NCBI GenBank assembly: GCA_008501735.1
Contig: QQUF01000053.1
Coordinates: 62,001-126,000 of the forward strand
Length of the DNA stretch: 64,000 nucleotides
Reading direction: 5' to 3'
Source of the DNA: Calditrichota bacterium
GTDB taxonomy: Bacteria; CLD3
The position numbers and the translations under genes are program-made. Every line of letters begins with the position of its first letter. Position 1 is the first letter of the stretch. This document shows, one piece after another, positions 24,463 through 33,113 of this stretch. The notes beneath the pieces were generated by a model. The model was given only the letters and a program-made list of their open reading frames with translations. It ran no database searches and was not told where the DNA came from.

Positions 24463-26610
24463 ATGAAAACTTTAATCTTATCTTTAATCAGCTTAGTGTT
24501 TGCAAACAATTTATTTGCACAAGAACAGTGGTTACATTTTACAAATGACAGTGAAATAACAGCAATGGCAATTGAGAATGATACACTTTGGGCAGGAACA
24601 AAAGGAGGACTTTTGAAATGGAATTTAGTCGATTCAACTTATGAAAAATTTCTTGCTACTGATGGATTAGCGGACAATTATGTTACATCGATAGCTATTG
24701 GCTCAAATAATACCAAATGGATTGGAACCGGAAAAGGTATTTCAAAATTTGACGGAAGTAACTGGACTAGTTACAATTCTTTAAATAGTGGTTTAATCTA
24801 TAATTACGTAACTGATATAGCTTTTGATGTTAATGGAGATGTTTGGATAAGCACAGAAAATGGAGTAAGTATGTTTGATGGAACTAATTGGATTAACTAT
24901 GATTCCTCAAATAGTGGTTTAAGTAACAATAATGTTAATTCAATACTAATTGACTCTAGTGGAAATAAGTGGTTCGGAATATACACAGGAGGAGTAAGCA
25001 AGTTTGATGGAACTAATTGGATTAACTATGATTCCTCAAATAGTGGTTTAATCAATAATAATTGCTATTCTATTGAGCAAGATGCTTCAAATAATATTTG
25101 GATTGGAACAGGAAGTGGTGTTAGCAAGTTTGACGGTTTGAATTGGACTAGTTATACCATTTTCAACAGTAATCTTGTTTCAAATACCATTCAAGACATT
25201 TCTATTGATAAAGAAGGAAATCTTTGGTTTGTAACTTTAAATGGAGCAAGTAAGTTTAATGGAACATCTTGGCAAAATTTTATAGAATCGAATAGTGGTT
25301 TAATAAGCAGTACAATCAATAGTGTTATTTCGGATTCTGATGGGAATGTTTACTTTGGTCAAGGATTTTTTCAACAAGTTGGTGGAATTTCAAGTTTTGA
25401 CGGAATTAATTGGAAAAACTTTGAAACACCTAAAACTTTAACAGATAATTCTGTCCGAAAGATATTGATTGATTCTAATGGAAATAAATGGTTTGGAAAT
25501 GGCTATGGAATCAACAAACTAAGCGGTGAGACTTGGGAAAAGATTTATGGTTATGGAAATGTCTTTCCTAATCTTGGAGCTATTGATTCCGACGGAGATA
25601 TTTGGTTTGGCAGTTGGAATTCGCTTGCAGAATATAATGGAACAAATTGGACTTATTACGACGAAACAAACAGTGGTTTCCCTTCAAATTTCTCACTTGA
25701 AGCAATGGAAATTGACGGCAACAACAATATTTGGATTTCTAATGGAAATGAAAATGTTTACGGTAATGGTGTGACAAGGTTTAATGGAACAAATTGGGAT
25801 TCTTTTGATACCTCGAATAGCGGTTTAATTAGTGATGATATTTATAGTATAAAAAAAGATATTGATGGAAGTGTTTGGTTTGGAGGACAAGATGGAGTAA
25901 CAAATTTCGACGGCACAAATTGGGCAACAATAAATTTCACATTTCCTTACACTGCAAGAGTGTTGTCAATTGGTATTGAACAGAATACAAAGTGGTTTGG
26001 AACATTGATGCAAGGTGTCAGAAGCTATGATGGAAACACTTGGACTTATTACGATTCTACAAATAGTGGTTTGCCAAGCAATAAGGTTTTGGTAATTGAA
26101 ATTGATAATCTTGGCAACAAGTGGTTTGGAACAGATAACGGTTTGTGCAAATTTGACGGAACTAACTGGACTGTTTTTAACAAAGCGAATGGAGATTTAA
26201 TTTCAGATTACATTTACACTTTAGCCTCAGATGATTTTGGGAATTTGTGGATAGGTTATGAAGGACTATCTATTTTTAATGAGAATGGTGTCGTTTTAGG
26301 TGTTGAAGAAATCAAGCCGGATTTTTCTCCCAAAGACTTTAATCTTTCACAAAACTATCCAAATCCATTTAACCCAACCACAACGATTGAATATTCGATT
26401 CCTGAAAATTCATTCGTGAAACTTGAGATTTTTAATGTGCTTGGACAGAAAGTAAGAACTTTAGTTTCAGAAACTAAAATTGCTGGTAAGCACTTAATCA
26501 AATGGACTGGAACGAATGAACTGAAAAAGCAAGTCTCAAGTGGAGTTTATTTTTACAAAATTACTGCTAACGATTTTGTAGAGAATAAGAAAATGTTATT
26601 CTTGAAATAG
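24463..26610 (+). CDS. Secreted multi-blade propeller protein with T9SS domain
   Basis: I choose the ATG at 24463, preceded by AAGGA and giving the signal peptide MKTLILSLISLVFANNLFAQ; the frame is open 45 bases upstream through the hairpin. The 715-residue product has about 14 repeats of some 42 residues, of the type 'D..GN.W.GT..GVSKFDG.NW..Y...NSGL..N.V'. These are the two-component-regulator propeller (Reg_prop) type, enough for one 14-blade or two 7-blade propellers. The T9SS sorting domain is at the end (SQNYPNPFNPTTTI ... KKMLFLK). No enzyme motif is seen, so a surface-binding role is likely. The lipoprotein gene at 26656 follows on the same strand. Confidence 0.9.
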   Translation: MKTLILSLISLVFANNLFAQEQWLHFTNDSEITAMAIENDTLWAGTKGGLLKWNLVDSTYEKFLATDGLADNYVTSIAIGSNNTKWIGTGKGISKFDGSNWTSYNSLNSGLIYNYVTDIAFDVNGDVWISTENGVSMFDGTNWINYDSSNSGLSNNNVNSILIDSSGNKWFGIYTGGVSKFDGTNWINYDSSNSGLINNNCYSIEQDASNNIWIGTGSGVSKFDGLNWTSYTIFNSNLVSNTIQDISIDKEGNLWFVTLNGASKFNGTSWQNFIESNSGLISSTINSVISDSDGNVYFGQGFFQQVGGISSFDGINWKNFETPKTLTDNSVRKILIDSNGNKWFGNGYGINKLSGETWEKIYGYGNVFPNLGAIDSDGDIWFGSWNSLAEYNGTNWTYYDETNSGFPSNFSLEAMEIDGNNNIWISNGNENVYGNGVTRFNGTNWDSFDTSNSGLISDDIYSIKKDIDGSVWFGGQDGVTNFDGTNWATINFTFPYTARVLSIGIEQNTKWFGTLMQGVRSYDGNTWTYYDSTNSGLPSNKVLVIEIDNLGNKWFGTDNGLCKFDGTNWTVFNKANGDLISDYIYTLASDDFGNLWIGYEGLSIFNENGVVLGVEEIKPDFSPKDFNLSQNYPNPFNPTTTIEYSIPENSFVKLEIFNVLGQKVRTLVSETKIAGKHLIKWTGTNELKKQVSSGVYFYKITANDFVENKKMLFLK

Positions 26611-26655
26611 GAATGGAAAAAGAACTTTGAAAATTAAAATTTTGGAGAATGAAAA

Positions 26656-27192
26656 GTGAGAATTTTTGAAATTTTATTAATCCTTTTCTTACTTGTAGGT
26701 TGTTCAAACCAAACGATTTTAAGAAATTCACAAGAAGCCCTTGGGCTGTATAAAGAGATCAGCCAGAAGTCAAAAGATAAAATTTTTGATGTTGAACTTT
26801 GTGAAAAAGACAGTATAGTTTGGGGTGAGAAATTAGAAATTGATAAAGAATTTTTTCTATTTACAAACTCTAAGACAAAAGAAAAAATTAGCCTTCACAG
26901 AGACGAGATTAAAAAATTAACGATTTACTCTAAAGGTTCAAAAACTCTTGCAACAATTACAGGAGCAGGAATTGGAGCTGTTTCAGGAGCCACAATGGGT
27001 TTAGGGCTTCTTTACTCTTTGGAAAATAATTTACAAACAGGTTCGTTAGAGAGTGAAGAGTCATCTTTTAAGGCTCCTTCTTTTCTGATTGTTGGTTTTG
27101 GTGGTGCAATTGCAGGTTTTTTCGGTGGTGCGGTTTTAGGTTCCAAAAGTGTTGGAAGTGAAGTTTATGAATTCGATAATTGTTCAAAATAA
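26656..27192 (+). CDS. Glycine-zipper lipoprotein, unknown
   Basis: A 178-residue protein starting with GTG at 26656, after GGAG at 26643. The overlapping upstream ATG is out of frame. The signal ends in a lipobox (LLVGC, Cys16). The N-terminal half is a charged beta-type domain (about 40-95) that resembles a conserved FCB pattern 'G..L......F.L.......EI..I'. The C-terminal half has two glycine-rich hydrophobic stretches (TITGAGIGAVSGATMGLGLLY and VGFGGAIAGFFGGAVLGS), typical of glycine-zipper membrane segments. Probably anchored in a membrane. It is likely transcribed with the propeller gene 46 bp upstream. Confidence 0.7.
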   Translation: MRIFEILLILFLLVGCSNQTILRNSQEALGLYKEISQKSKDKIFDVELCEKDSIVWGEKLEIDKEFFLFTNSKTKEKISLHRDEIKKLTIYSKGSKTLATITGAGIGAVSGATMGLGLLYSLENNLQTGSLESEESSFKAPSFLIVGFGGAIAGFFGGAVLGSKSVGSEVYEFDNCSK

Positions 27193-27202
27193 TTTCTTAG
27201 AA

Positions 27203-27229
27203 AAAAGGCAAGAATTTAACCTTGCCTTT
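27203..27229 (-). terminator. Terminator after def
   Basis: AAAGGCAAG and CTTGCCTTT form a stem of about 9 bp. On the minus strand it is followed by T6, just beyond the stop of the peptide deformylase gene. It also lies after the lipoprotein gene on the plus strand, but the T-run there is short. Confidence 0.75.
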
Positions 27230-27236
27230 AAAAAAA

Positions 27237-27767
27237 TTATTTTTTCTTTGATTCGGGAATCCAACCGTCAGGCTTGATTTTTAAGAGTTTCTTTTTGATT
27301 CTCTTTTTTTCGTCTTTCTCTAATTTGCCAACGAAAAGTTTTCCGTCAAGGTGGTCAATTTCGTGTTGCAAAACTCTTGACAAATATTCTTCGTCTTCCA
27401 AAATCTGTTCTCTTCCGTCAATGTCAAGGTATTTTAGTTTGATTCTTTTAGGGCGTTTAACAATTGCGTAAACGTCAGGAACACTAAGACAACCCTCGTC
27501 CATTTCACATTCATCTTCCATTTCGAGAAATTCGGGATTTATGAAAATTGTCGGAATTTCTCCTTCTGTAATCATTCCCAAATCAACGACAAGCATTCGG
27601 ATTGAATGTCCAACTTGTGGAGCAGCCAAACCAACTCCGTCTCCTGCAATCATTGTATCAATCATATTTGTTGCAAGTTCGATAATCGAATCGTCAATTT
27701 TTTCAATTGGTTTTGCAATTTGCTCTAAAATTGGGTCGCCGATTGTCCTGATTTTCAAAATGCTCAT
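27237..27767 (-). CDS. def: Peptide deformylase
   Basis: A 176-residue metalloenzyme that removes the formyl group from the N-terminal methionine of new proteins. All three family motifs are present: GVGLAAPQVG (44-53), EGCLSVP with metal ligand Cys93, and QHEIDHLDG with His135, catalytic Glu136 and His139. It is the last gene of a minus-strand run with the unknown 133-residue protein and 3-hydroxyacyl-CoA dehydrogenase. Confidence 0.97.
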   Translation of the reverse strand: MSILKIRTIGDPILEQIAKPIEKIDDSIIELATNMIDTMIAGDGVGLAAPQVGHSIRMLVVDLGMITEGEIPTIFINPEFLEMEDECEMDEGCLSVPDVYAIVKRPKRIKLKYLDIDGREQILEDEEYLSRVLQHEIDHLDGKLFVGKLEKDEKKRIKKKLLKIKPDGWIPESKKK

Positions 27768-27778
27768 TTTCTAACTTT

Positions 27779-28180
27779 CTAATGTTTTGATAACTTATAT
27801 CTTTGCTGAGCTTGTGGCAAAGGATTTGCTTTGTCGAGTTTGATTTTCAAATCGCTAGAAATATCTTCGTAATGATTTGCCATTCTGCGAATAAAAAACT
27901 TTTTGACACGAACAACAATGTTCCACCACTTGTCTTCTGGTGTAAGTTTTCCTGCAATTTTGTATTGCATTACAGCCGCTTGCATAACTCTTGAAATCAT
28001 ATCGTATTCATCTCTTTTGAAAATGATTTCATTTGACTCACCTTCGCATTTCTCAACAATTACGTCCATCATATTTTGTGTTTTTTTGAACTTCTTTTTG
28101 TCTTGAATCGGTTTCATTGTACCTTTGATTAAGGCTGAAACTGCTTTGCGTTGGCTTTTGCTAAGTAAAAACTTTGGCAT
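27779..28180 (-). CDS. Conserved-looking basic protein, unknown
   Basis: A 133-residue soluble, lysine-rich protein, mostly predicted helical (MPKFLLSKSQRKAVSALIKG at the start). Residues 85-105 contain DKWWNIVVRVKKFFIRRM. There is no signal peptide or membrane helix. It is spaced 11 bp from def and 9 bp from the dehydrogenase gene, indicating an operon. The family was not recognised. The charge suggests nucleic-acid binding, but that is only a guess. Confidence 0.7.
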   Translation of the reverse strand: MPKFLLSKSQRKAVSALIKGTMKPIQDKKKFKKTQNMMDVIVEKCEGESNEIIFKRDEYDMISRVMQAAVMQYKIAGKLTPEDKWWNIVVRVKKFFIRRMANHYEDISSDLKIKLDKANPLPQAQQRYKLSKH

Positions 28181-28189
28181 TAATTTTTC

Positions 28190-29041
28190 CTATTCGTAGT
28201 CGTAAACGCCTTTTCCGACTTTCTTACCAAGTCTTCCAGCTTTCACATATTTTTCGATTAAAGGACAAGGGCGATATTTTTCGCCAAGAGTTTGTTGCAA
28301 ATATTTGAGAATGCTAAGTCTTGTGTCAAGCCCAACAAGGTCAATCATTTCAAAAGGTCCCATTGGGTGATTAAGTCCAAGTTTGAGAGCTTTGTCAATT
28401 CCTCTTGCAGAAGCAACTCCTTCTTGAAGCATATAAAATGCCTCGTTTCCAATCATTGCGTTAATTCGGCTTGTTACAAATCCAGGAGATTCGTTCACTT
28501 CGACAGTTTCTTTACCCATATTTACAGAAACTAATTCTGTTGCTTGGTAAGTTTCGTCAGAGGTTTCAAGTCCACGAATAATTTCAACAAGTTTCATTTT
28601 GTGAACAGGGTTGAAAAAGTGCATTCCAATTACTTTTTCAGGTCTGCGAGTTGCTCCAGCCATTTCGGTAATGCTCAAACCTGAAGTGTTTGTTGCAAAA
28701 ACTGTATCAGGTTTACAAAAATTGTCAAGATTTTCCATCAATTGAAGTTTTAAGTCAATTCTTTCCGGAATCGCTTCAATTACCAAATCGGAATCTTCAA
28801 CAGAGCTTTTGAGTTCGGCACTAAGTGAGATTTTTGAAATTGCTGAATCCATTTTACCTTGTGAAAGTTTGCCGAGTTCGACACCTTTTGCCATATTCTT
28901 TTTGATTCGCTCAAAGTTTTTTTCAAGCACTTCCAACGAAATGTCATTTATTACAACATCGTAACCGCCAATAGCTCCAACGTGAGCAATTCCTAAGCCC
29001 ATTGTTCCGCTTCCGATTACTGTTATTTTTTTTACGTTCAT
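28190..29041 (-). CDS. hbd: 3-hydroxybutyryl-CoA dehydrogenase
   Basis: A 283-residue NAD(P)-dependent enzyme that oxidises 3-hydroxyacyl-CoA, or reduces acetoacetyl-CoA, in fatty acid or butyrate metabolism. The Rossmann motif is GSGTMGLGIAH (10-20). The catalytic residues Ser120 (NTSGLS), His141 (GMHFFNPVH), Asn144 and Glu153 (KLVEIIRG) are present. The length is that of the single-domain HbdA/PaaH type, not the fused FadB type. It heads a three-gene minus-strand operon with the unknown gene and def. The crotonase and acetyl-CoA synthetase further right belong to the same metabolic area but are not linked to it. Confidence 0.95.
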   Translation of the reverse strand: MNVKKITVIGSGTMGLGIAHVGAIGGYDVVINDISLEVLEKNFERIKKNMAKGVELGKLSQGKMDSAISKISLSAELKSSVEDSDLVIEAIPERIDLKLQLMENLDNFCKPDTVFATNTSGLSITEMAGATRRPEKVIGMHFFNPVHKMKLVEIIRGLETSDETYQATELVSVNMGKETVEVNESPGFVTSRINAMIGNEAFYMLQEGVASARGIDKALKLGLNHPMGPFEMIDLVGLDTRLSILKYLQQTLGEKYRPCPLIEKYVKAGRLGKKVGKGVYDYE

Positions 29042-29173
29042 TTTATTTCCTAAAAATTATAATTTTCCATTTGCCAAAAAACGTTAAAGGACTCATTTAA
29101 AGTGAGAAACTAAAACTTTTAATGAGCATCTAATTTACTTGTTTTTTCTAATTTTTCAAATTGCAAAATTGTG

Positions 29174-29202
29174 TTGACTTAAAAGGCGTAAAGTAATATT
29201 TT
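29174..29202 (+). promoter_or_regulatory. Possible sigma70-type promoter for yicC operon
   Basis: TTGACT (29174-29179) and TATTTT (29197-29202) are 17 bp apart, fitting a -35/-10 pair and placing the start of transcription about 25 bp before the yicC ATG. FCB bacteria often use a different -33/-7 consensus, so this is tentative. Confidence 0.4.
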
Positions 29203-29234
29203 TCTTGATTTACAATTAATTGAGCAAGTTATCT

Positions 29235-30116
29235 ATGATTAGCAGTATGACTGGTTTTGGGAGCGTTACTCTTGAGGTTCTTGGAACAACAGTTCAAGTT
29301 GAAGTGAAGACAGTAAATCACCGTTTTAGTGAAATCTCTACAAAACTACCGAAGCCACTTTATTCTTTTGAGCAAGAAATCCGAGAAATTCTTAAAAAGA
29401 GAATTCAACGAGGAAAAATCACTTTGGTTATTAATTTTACAAACCAAAATGATGTTCCTTCAAATGAAATTAATGAAACCTTAGCCGTCAAATATTTTGA
29501 CTCTCTAACAAAACTTAATGCAAAACTTGGAATTTCAGAAGAGGTCAAATTAGACCAAATTCTCGCTTTTCCTGACGTTATAATTCCACACGAACTTTCC
29601 GAAGAAGAACAGGTTGTTTTTATTAAAGAAATTTGTGAAGGAGTAGAAAAGGCAACTGACAAACTCCTTAAAATGCGTCTTGATGAAGGCAAGAGTTTGG
29701 AAAATGATTTGGTAAAAAGAATCGAAATCTTAGAGAAAACTTTAGTCGAAATTTATGAAATCACCAAAAATGCTTCTGCTGACATTCGCGAAAATCTGAC
29801 GAATAAAATAAATAATTTGTTGAACGACAATTCGGTAATCGTCAAAGAACGACTTGAACTTGAAATTGCATTTTTGGCTGACAAAGCTGACGTTACAGAA
29901 GAAATTACTCGTTTCAACAGTCACAACAAACTTTTCTTAGAAACAATCAAAACCTCCGAAGCTCCGGGAAGAAGAATGAATTTCTTACTTCAAGAGATGA
30001 ATCGCGAGGCTAACACAATCGGCTCAAAATCTTCAAAATCGGAAATCGCTCACTTTGTTGTAACCCTCAAAGAAGAAATTGAAAGAATTAGAGAACAGGT
30101 ACAAAATATTGAGTAA
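29235..30116 (+). CDS. yicC: YicC family endoribonuclease-like protein
   Basis: The start is taken as ATG at 29235 (MISSMTGFGS), the invariant N-terminus of the family. A TTG 15 bases earlier is open but unlikely. The product has 293 residues. The N-terminal YicC-like domain (about 1-155) and the C-terminal DUF1732 domain (about 205-293, with EITRFNSHNKLF and GRRMNFLLQEMNREANTIGSKS) are complete. YicC/RicC proteins are stress-associated RNA-binding endonucleases. It is first in the yicC-gmk-rpoZ-coaBC order found in many bacteria. The stop overlaps the proposed gmk start by 8 bases. Confidence 0.93.
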   Translation: MISSMTGFGSVTLEVLGTTVQVEVKTVNHRFSEISTKLPKPLYSFEQEIREILKKRIQRGKITLVINFTNQNDVPSNEINETLAVKYFDSLTKLNAKLGISEEVKLDQILAFPDVIIPHELSEEEQVVFIKEICEGVEKATDKLLKMRLDEGKSLENDLVKRIEILEKTLVEIYEITKNASADIRENLTNKINNLLNDNSVIVKERLELEIAFLADKADVTEEITRFNSHNKLFLETIKTSEAPGRRMNFLLQEMNREANTIGSKSSKSEIAHFVVTLKEEIERIREQVQNIE

Positions 30117-30681
30117 CAGCGAAGAAAAAGGTTTTCTGTTTGTTGTCTCTTCTCCTTCTGGCGGTGGAAAATCAACAATTTTGGAAGAAGTGTTAAAACA
30201 AGATTTGAACTTGAGTTACTCAATTTCTTTCACAACTCGCAAACAAAGAGATTACGAAGAAAATGGAAAACATTATTTTTTTGTAAGTGAATCTGAATTT
30301 GAAGAAATGATTGTTCAGAATGAATTTCTGGAATGGGAAAAGGTTCACGGAAACTTTTACGGCACTTCTCGTAAGAAAATCGAAGCCCAACTTGAGCAAG
30401 GCAAAAATATTGTTTTAGACCTTGACGTTCTTGGAGCTTTGAAACTGAAAGAGAAGAACCCAAGAACAGTTTTAATTTTTATAACAGTTTCTTCTTTAGA
30501 AATTTTAGAGGCACGATTAAGAAATAGAAAATCTGAAACAGAGGAAACAATTCAGGTTAGATTGGAACGTGCCGCAAAAGAAATGGCTTTTACAGAAAAA
30601 TATGACCACGTGATAGAAAATTTAGAAATCGAAAAATCAGTAAACGAATTTAAAGAAATTATTAATCAATACTTAAACTGA
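30109..30681 (+). CDS. gmk: Guanylate kinase
   Basis: It phosphorylates GMP to GDP with ATP. The P-loop SSPSGGGKST starts near residue 14 and is followed by the GMP-binding region SISFTTRKQRDYEENGKHYFFVSESEF. The lid and core motif VLDLDVLGALKLK replaces the usual 'DIDVQGA'. There is no ATG near the N-terminus. I take the TTG at 30109, which overlaps the yicC stop (TTGAGTAA), giving 190 residues; a TTG at 30079 would add ten. It is the second gene of the operon. Confidence 0.93.
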   Translation: MSNSEEKGFLFVVSSPSGGGKSTILEEVLKQDLNLSYSISFTTRKQRDYEENGKHYFFVSESEFEEMIVQNEFLEWEKVHGNFYGTSRKKIEAQLEQGKNIVLDLDVLGALKLKEKNPRTVLIFITVSSLEILEARLRNRKSETEETIQVRLERAAKEMAFTEKYDHVIENLEIEKSVNEFKEIINQYLN

Positions 30682-30693
30682 AAGGTTTAAAAA

Positions 30694-30978
30694 ATGAAAT
30701 TAATCAAACGTTCACACTTGGAAGATAGTGCAGACAATATTTACGAAGCAATAATGGCTGCAGGAAAAAGAGCGAGACAAATCAATTACCAAAGAAAACA
30801 ATTGATGCAACCAGAAGATTTAGATACGAATTTGCTTTACGAAGAAGAGATTGACAGAGAAGCATTGAAAAGAGAATTTATCGACCCACCAAAACCAACA
30901 GTTTTAGCGATTGATGAACTTCTTGATTCTAAATTAAATTTCCATTACAAAACTGATGCAACAAACAAAAAACGATAA
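30694..30978 (+). CDS. rpoZ: RNA polymerase omega subunit-like protein
   Basis: A 94-residue protein with the omega/Rpb6 core 'DNIYEAIMAAGKRARQINYQRKQ' (about 14-36). In its usual position between gmk and coaBC it would assist assembly of RNA polymerase beta-prime. The C-terminal half is acidic and longer than E. coli omega's conserved part, as in other FCB members. The end overlaps the coaBC start by 23 bases. Confidence 0.85.
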   Translation: MKLIKRSHLEDSADNIYEAIMAAGKRARQINYQRKQLMQPEDLDTNLLYEEEIDREALKREFIDPPKPTVLAIDELLDSKLNFHYKTDATNKKR

Positions 30979-32146
30979 AAAAATTGTTCTTTGCGTAAGT
31001 GGTGGAATTGCCGTTTACAAAGCGTGTGAACTCGTCAGACTTTTGAGAAAATCAAATTATCTCGTGAAAGTTGTGATGACGAAAAACGCAATGGAGTTTG
31101 TTACTCCAACAACTTTTGAAGTCCTTTCAAACAATGAAGTTTTTACGAGTGTCTTTCCTGCCGATAAGCGGAAAGACACTTATCACATCGAATTGGCTCG
31201 TTGGGCTGATCTAATCCTCGTTGCTCCTGCAACAGCAAACACAATCGGAAAAATCGCAAACGGAATCGCTGACGATATTCTTACAACAACTTTAATTGGC
31301 ACAAAAGCTCCTGTAATCGTAGCTCCTGCAATGAACGATTTTATGTACGAAAATCAGGCTTTACAAACAAACCTTGAGAAATTGAAAAGTTTTGGTTACG
31401 GAATCATTCCTCCAGGTTTTGGCGATTTGGCTTGTGGAGTTCACTCCGTCGGAAGACTTGCCGAACCTGAACAAATTTTCCAAGAAGTCGAGAATTTTTT
31501 TACCGAAAGCCAATCGCTTCAAGGCAAAAAAATCCTAATCACAGCAGGTCCAACAAAAGAGCCGATTGACCCTGTTCGTTTCATTTCAAATCCTTCAAGT
31601 GGAAAAATGGGTTATGCAATCGCTGAGAAAGCAATTGAAATGGGAGCAGAAGTTACGCTTGTTAGCGGAGAAGTTTTCATTTCTCCACCGCCAAAAGCAA
31701 AGTTAATCAAAGTTAAAACTGCTCAAGCAATGTTCGAAGCGACAATGCAAAATTACGAAAATTGTGAAGTCGCAATTTTTACAGCAGCAGTCGGAGATTA
31801 CACTCCCAAAAATCCTGCAAAAGAAAAATTAAAGAAAAGTTCTGACTCATTTTCTTTAGAACTCACAAAAACTAAAGACATTGCTTTTGAAGCAGGAAAA
31901 CTCAAAGGCAAAAGAATTCACATTGGCTTTGCAGTCGAGACCGAAAATGAACTTGAAAACGCTAAAACCAAACTACAAAAGAAAAATTTTGACTTTGTGG
32001 TCCTGAACAATCCGAAAGAAAAAGGTGCAGCTTTTCAAGGCGACACAAACAAAGTAACTTTAGTTTTTAGCAACAAAACCGAATCCCTTCCGTTGATGAG
32101 CAAAAAAGAATTAGCTCGAAAAATCCTTCAAAGAATTAAGAATTAG
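30956..32146 (+). CDS. coaBC: Bifunctional CoaBC (phosphopantothenoylcysteine synthase/decarboxylase)
   Basis: A 396-residue cytosolic enzyme of coenzyme A synthesis. The N-terminal CoaC half (1-185) binds FMN: GGIAVYKACELVR, His77 in YHIELARWAD, PATANT (91-96), PAMNDFMYEN and Cys160 in GDLACGV. The C-terminal CoaB half (about 185-396) starts with KKILITAGPTKEPIDPVRFISN and has SSGKMGYA and FTAAVGDYTP followed by KEKLKKS, carrying the substrate-binding Lys. Its ATG lies inside the rpoZ end, so translation is coupled. A hairpin at about 32159-32186 follows. Confidence 0.95.
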   Translation: MQQTKNDKKIVLCVSGGIAVYKACELVRLLRKSNYLVKVVMTKNAMEFVTPTTFEVLSNNEVFTSVFPADKRKDTYHIELARWADLILVAPATANTIGKIANGIADDILTTTLIGTKAPVIVAPAMNDFMYENQALQTNLEKLKSFGYGIIPPGFGDLACGVHSVGRLAEPEQIFQEVENFFTESQSLQGKKILITAGPTKEPIDPVRFISNPSSGKMGYAIAEKAIEMGAEVTLVSGEVFISPPPKAKLIKVKTAQAMFEATMQNYENCEVAIFTAAVGDYTPKNPAKEKLKKSSDSFSLELTKTKDIAFEAGKLKGKRIHIGFAVETENELENAKTKLQKKNFDFVVLNNPKEKGAAFQGDTNKVTLVFSNKTESLPLMSKKELARKILQRIKN

Positions 32147-32158
32147 AAATTAAGAATT

Positions 32159-32186
32159 AAGAATTTCTGTTTAGTAGAAATTTCTT
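32159..32186 (+). terminator. Weak hairpin after coaBC
   Basis: AAGAA-TTTCT pairs with AGAAATTTCTT with one bulged base. It is AT-only and followed by few T residues. It is preceded by three near-repeats of AAGAATTA. It may end the yicC-coaBC transcript, but weakly. Confidence 0.4.
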
Positions 32187-32269
32187 AAAAACTCTATTTC
32201 AAAACCAATTGAGCGAAGCGAAAGAGCTTTTCTATTAGGCATTAATCATTAAAAAAATGGGAGAATTCT

Positions 32270-33031
32270 ATGAAAACCTTAACCAGAGAAGAAATCCTTA
32301 GTGAAATTACGGCAAAACTTGAACCGCTTGAATTTGTAAATGCAATGTGGGAAGCAGGAGCGAAAGCGTTTAATCGAGTCGATGAGTGGTCAGACATTGA
32401 TTTACAGATTGATGTTAAAGATGGGTTTGAAGAACAAACATTTAATATTTTTGAAGAAACCTTAAAGTCTCTCTCACCGATTGAGCTAAGATTTGTTTTG
32501 CCAAAACCGACTTGGCACGGACACGAACAAGCATTTTACAAACTAAAAAATGCTTCGGAGTTTCTGCTAATCGACTTTGTTTTGATGACTGAAAGCAATA
32601 AAAGCAAATTTCTTGAATCTGAAATTCACGGAAAACCAAACTTTCTTTTTGATAAAAACAACACTTCGAATTGTTCTAACTTTGATGCGAGTTCACAGAA
32701 AGAATTGATTCGGAAAAGGATTGAGAATCTGAAAGTAACTTTCCCACTTTACCAAGCTTTAACGACAAAAGAACTCCACAGAAAAAATTACATTGAAGCA
32801 TTTAGTTATTATCAAGGAATGACTCTTAGACCTTTGGTAGAAGTTTTACGAATGAAGTTTGAGCCGAATCGTTACAATTTTCACACTCGTTACGTTTACT
32901 ATGAATTTCCAAAAGAAGTGGTTAGTAGGTTAGAGGAGTTTTTCTTTGTCACAAAAGGAGAAGAACTTTGGCAAAAACATTCTGAAGCAGGAAAGTGGTT
33001 TTACGAAACCCTGAATGAATTAAAAAACTAA
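32270..33031 (+). CDS. Nucleotidyltransferase-superfamily protein
   Basis: A 253-residue soluble protein. The N-terminal region carries an Asp-x-Asp signature (AGAKAFNRVDEWSDIDLQIDV, about 27-47), with a likely third acid in LLIDFVLM about 65 residues on. This fits the polymerase-beta/minimal nucleotidyltransferase fold, although the usual GS of the GSxxxG motif is changed to AGAKAFNR. The C-terminal half is helical, as in kanamycin/streptomycin-type or stand-alone nucleotidyltransferases. The substrate is unknown. Its ATG is preceded by GGGAG and a terminator follows, so it is a single-gene unit. Confidence 0.65.
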   Translation: MKTLTREEILSEITAKLEPLEFVNAMWEAGAKAFNRVDEWSDIDLQIDVKDGFEEQTFNIFEETLKSLSPIELRFVLPKPTWHGHEQAFYKLKNASEFLLIDFVLMTESNKSKFLESEIHGKPNFLFDKNNTSNCSNFDASSQKELIRKRIENLKVTFPLYQALTTKELHRKNYIEAFSYYQGMTLRPLVEVLRMKFEPNRYNFHTRYVYYEFPKEVVSRLEEFFFVTKGEELWQKHSEAGKWFYETLNELKN

Positions 33032-33034
33032 AAC

Positions 33035-33073
33035 AAAAAAAGCCGTTGAACATTAAAGTTCAACGGCTTTTTT
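33035..33073. terminator. Bidirectional terminator
   Basis: AAAAAAGCCGTTGAA and TTCAACGGCTTTTTT form a 15-bp hairpin with an 8-base loop between the convergent ends of the nucleotidyltransferase gene and the giant gene at 33114. It can serve both. Confidence 0.93.
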
Positions 33074-33113
33074 ATTTAAAAATTAGTAATCGAAATTACT
33101 ATTTCATTTTGAC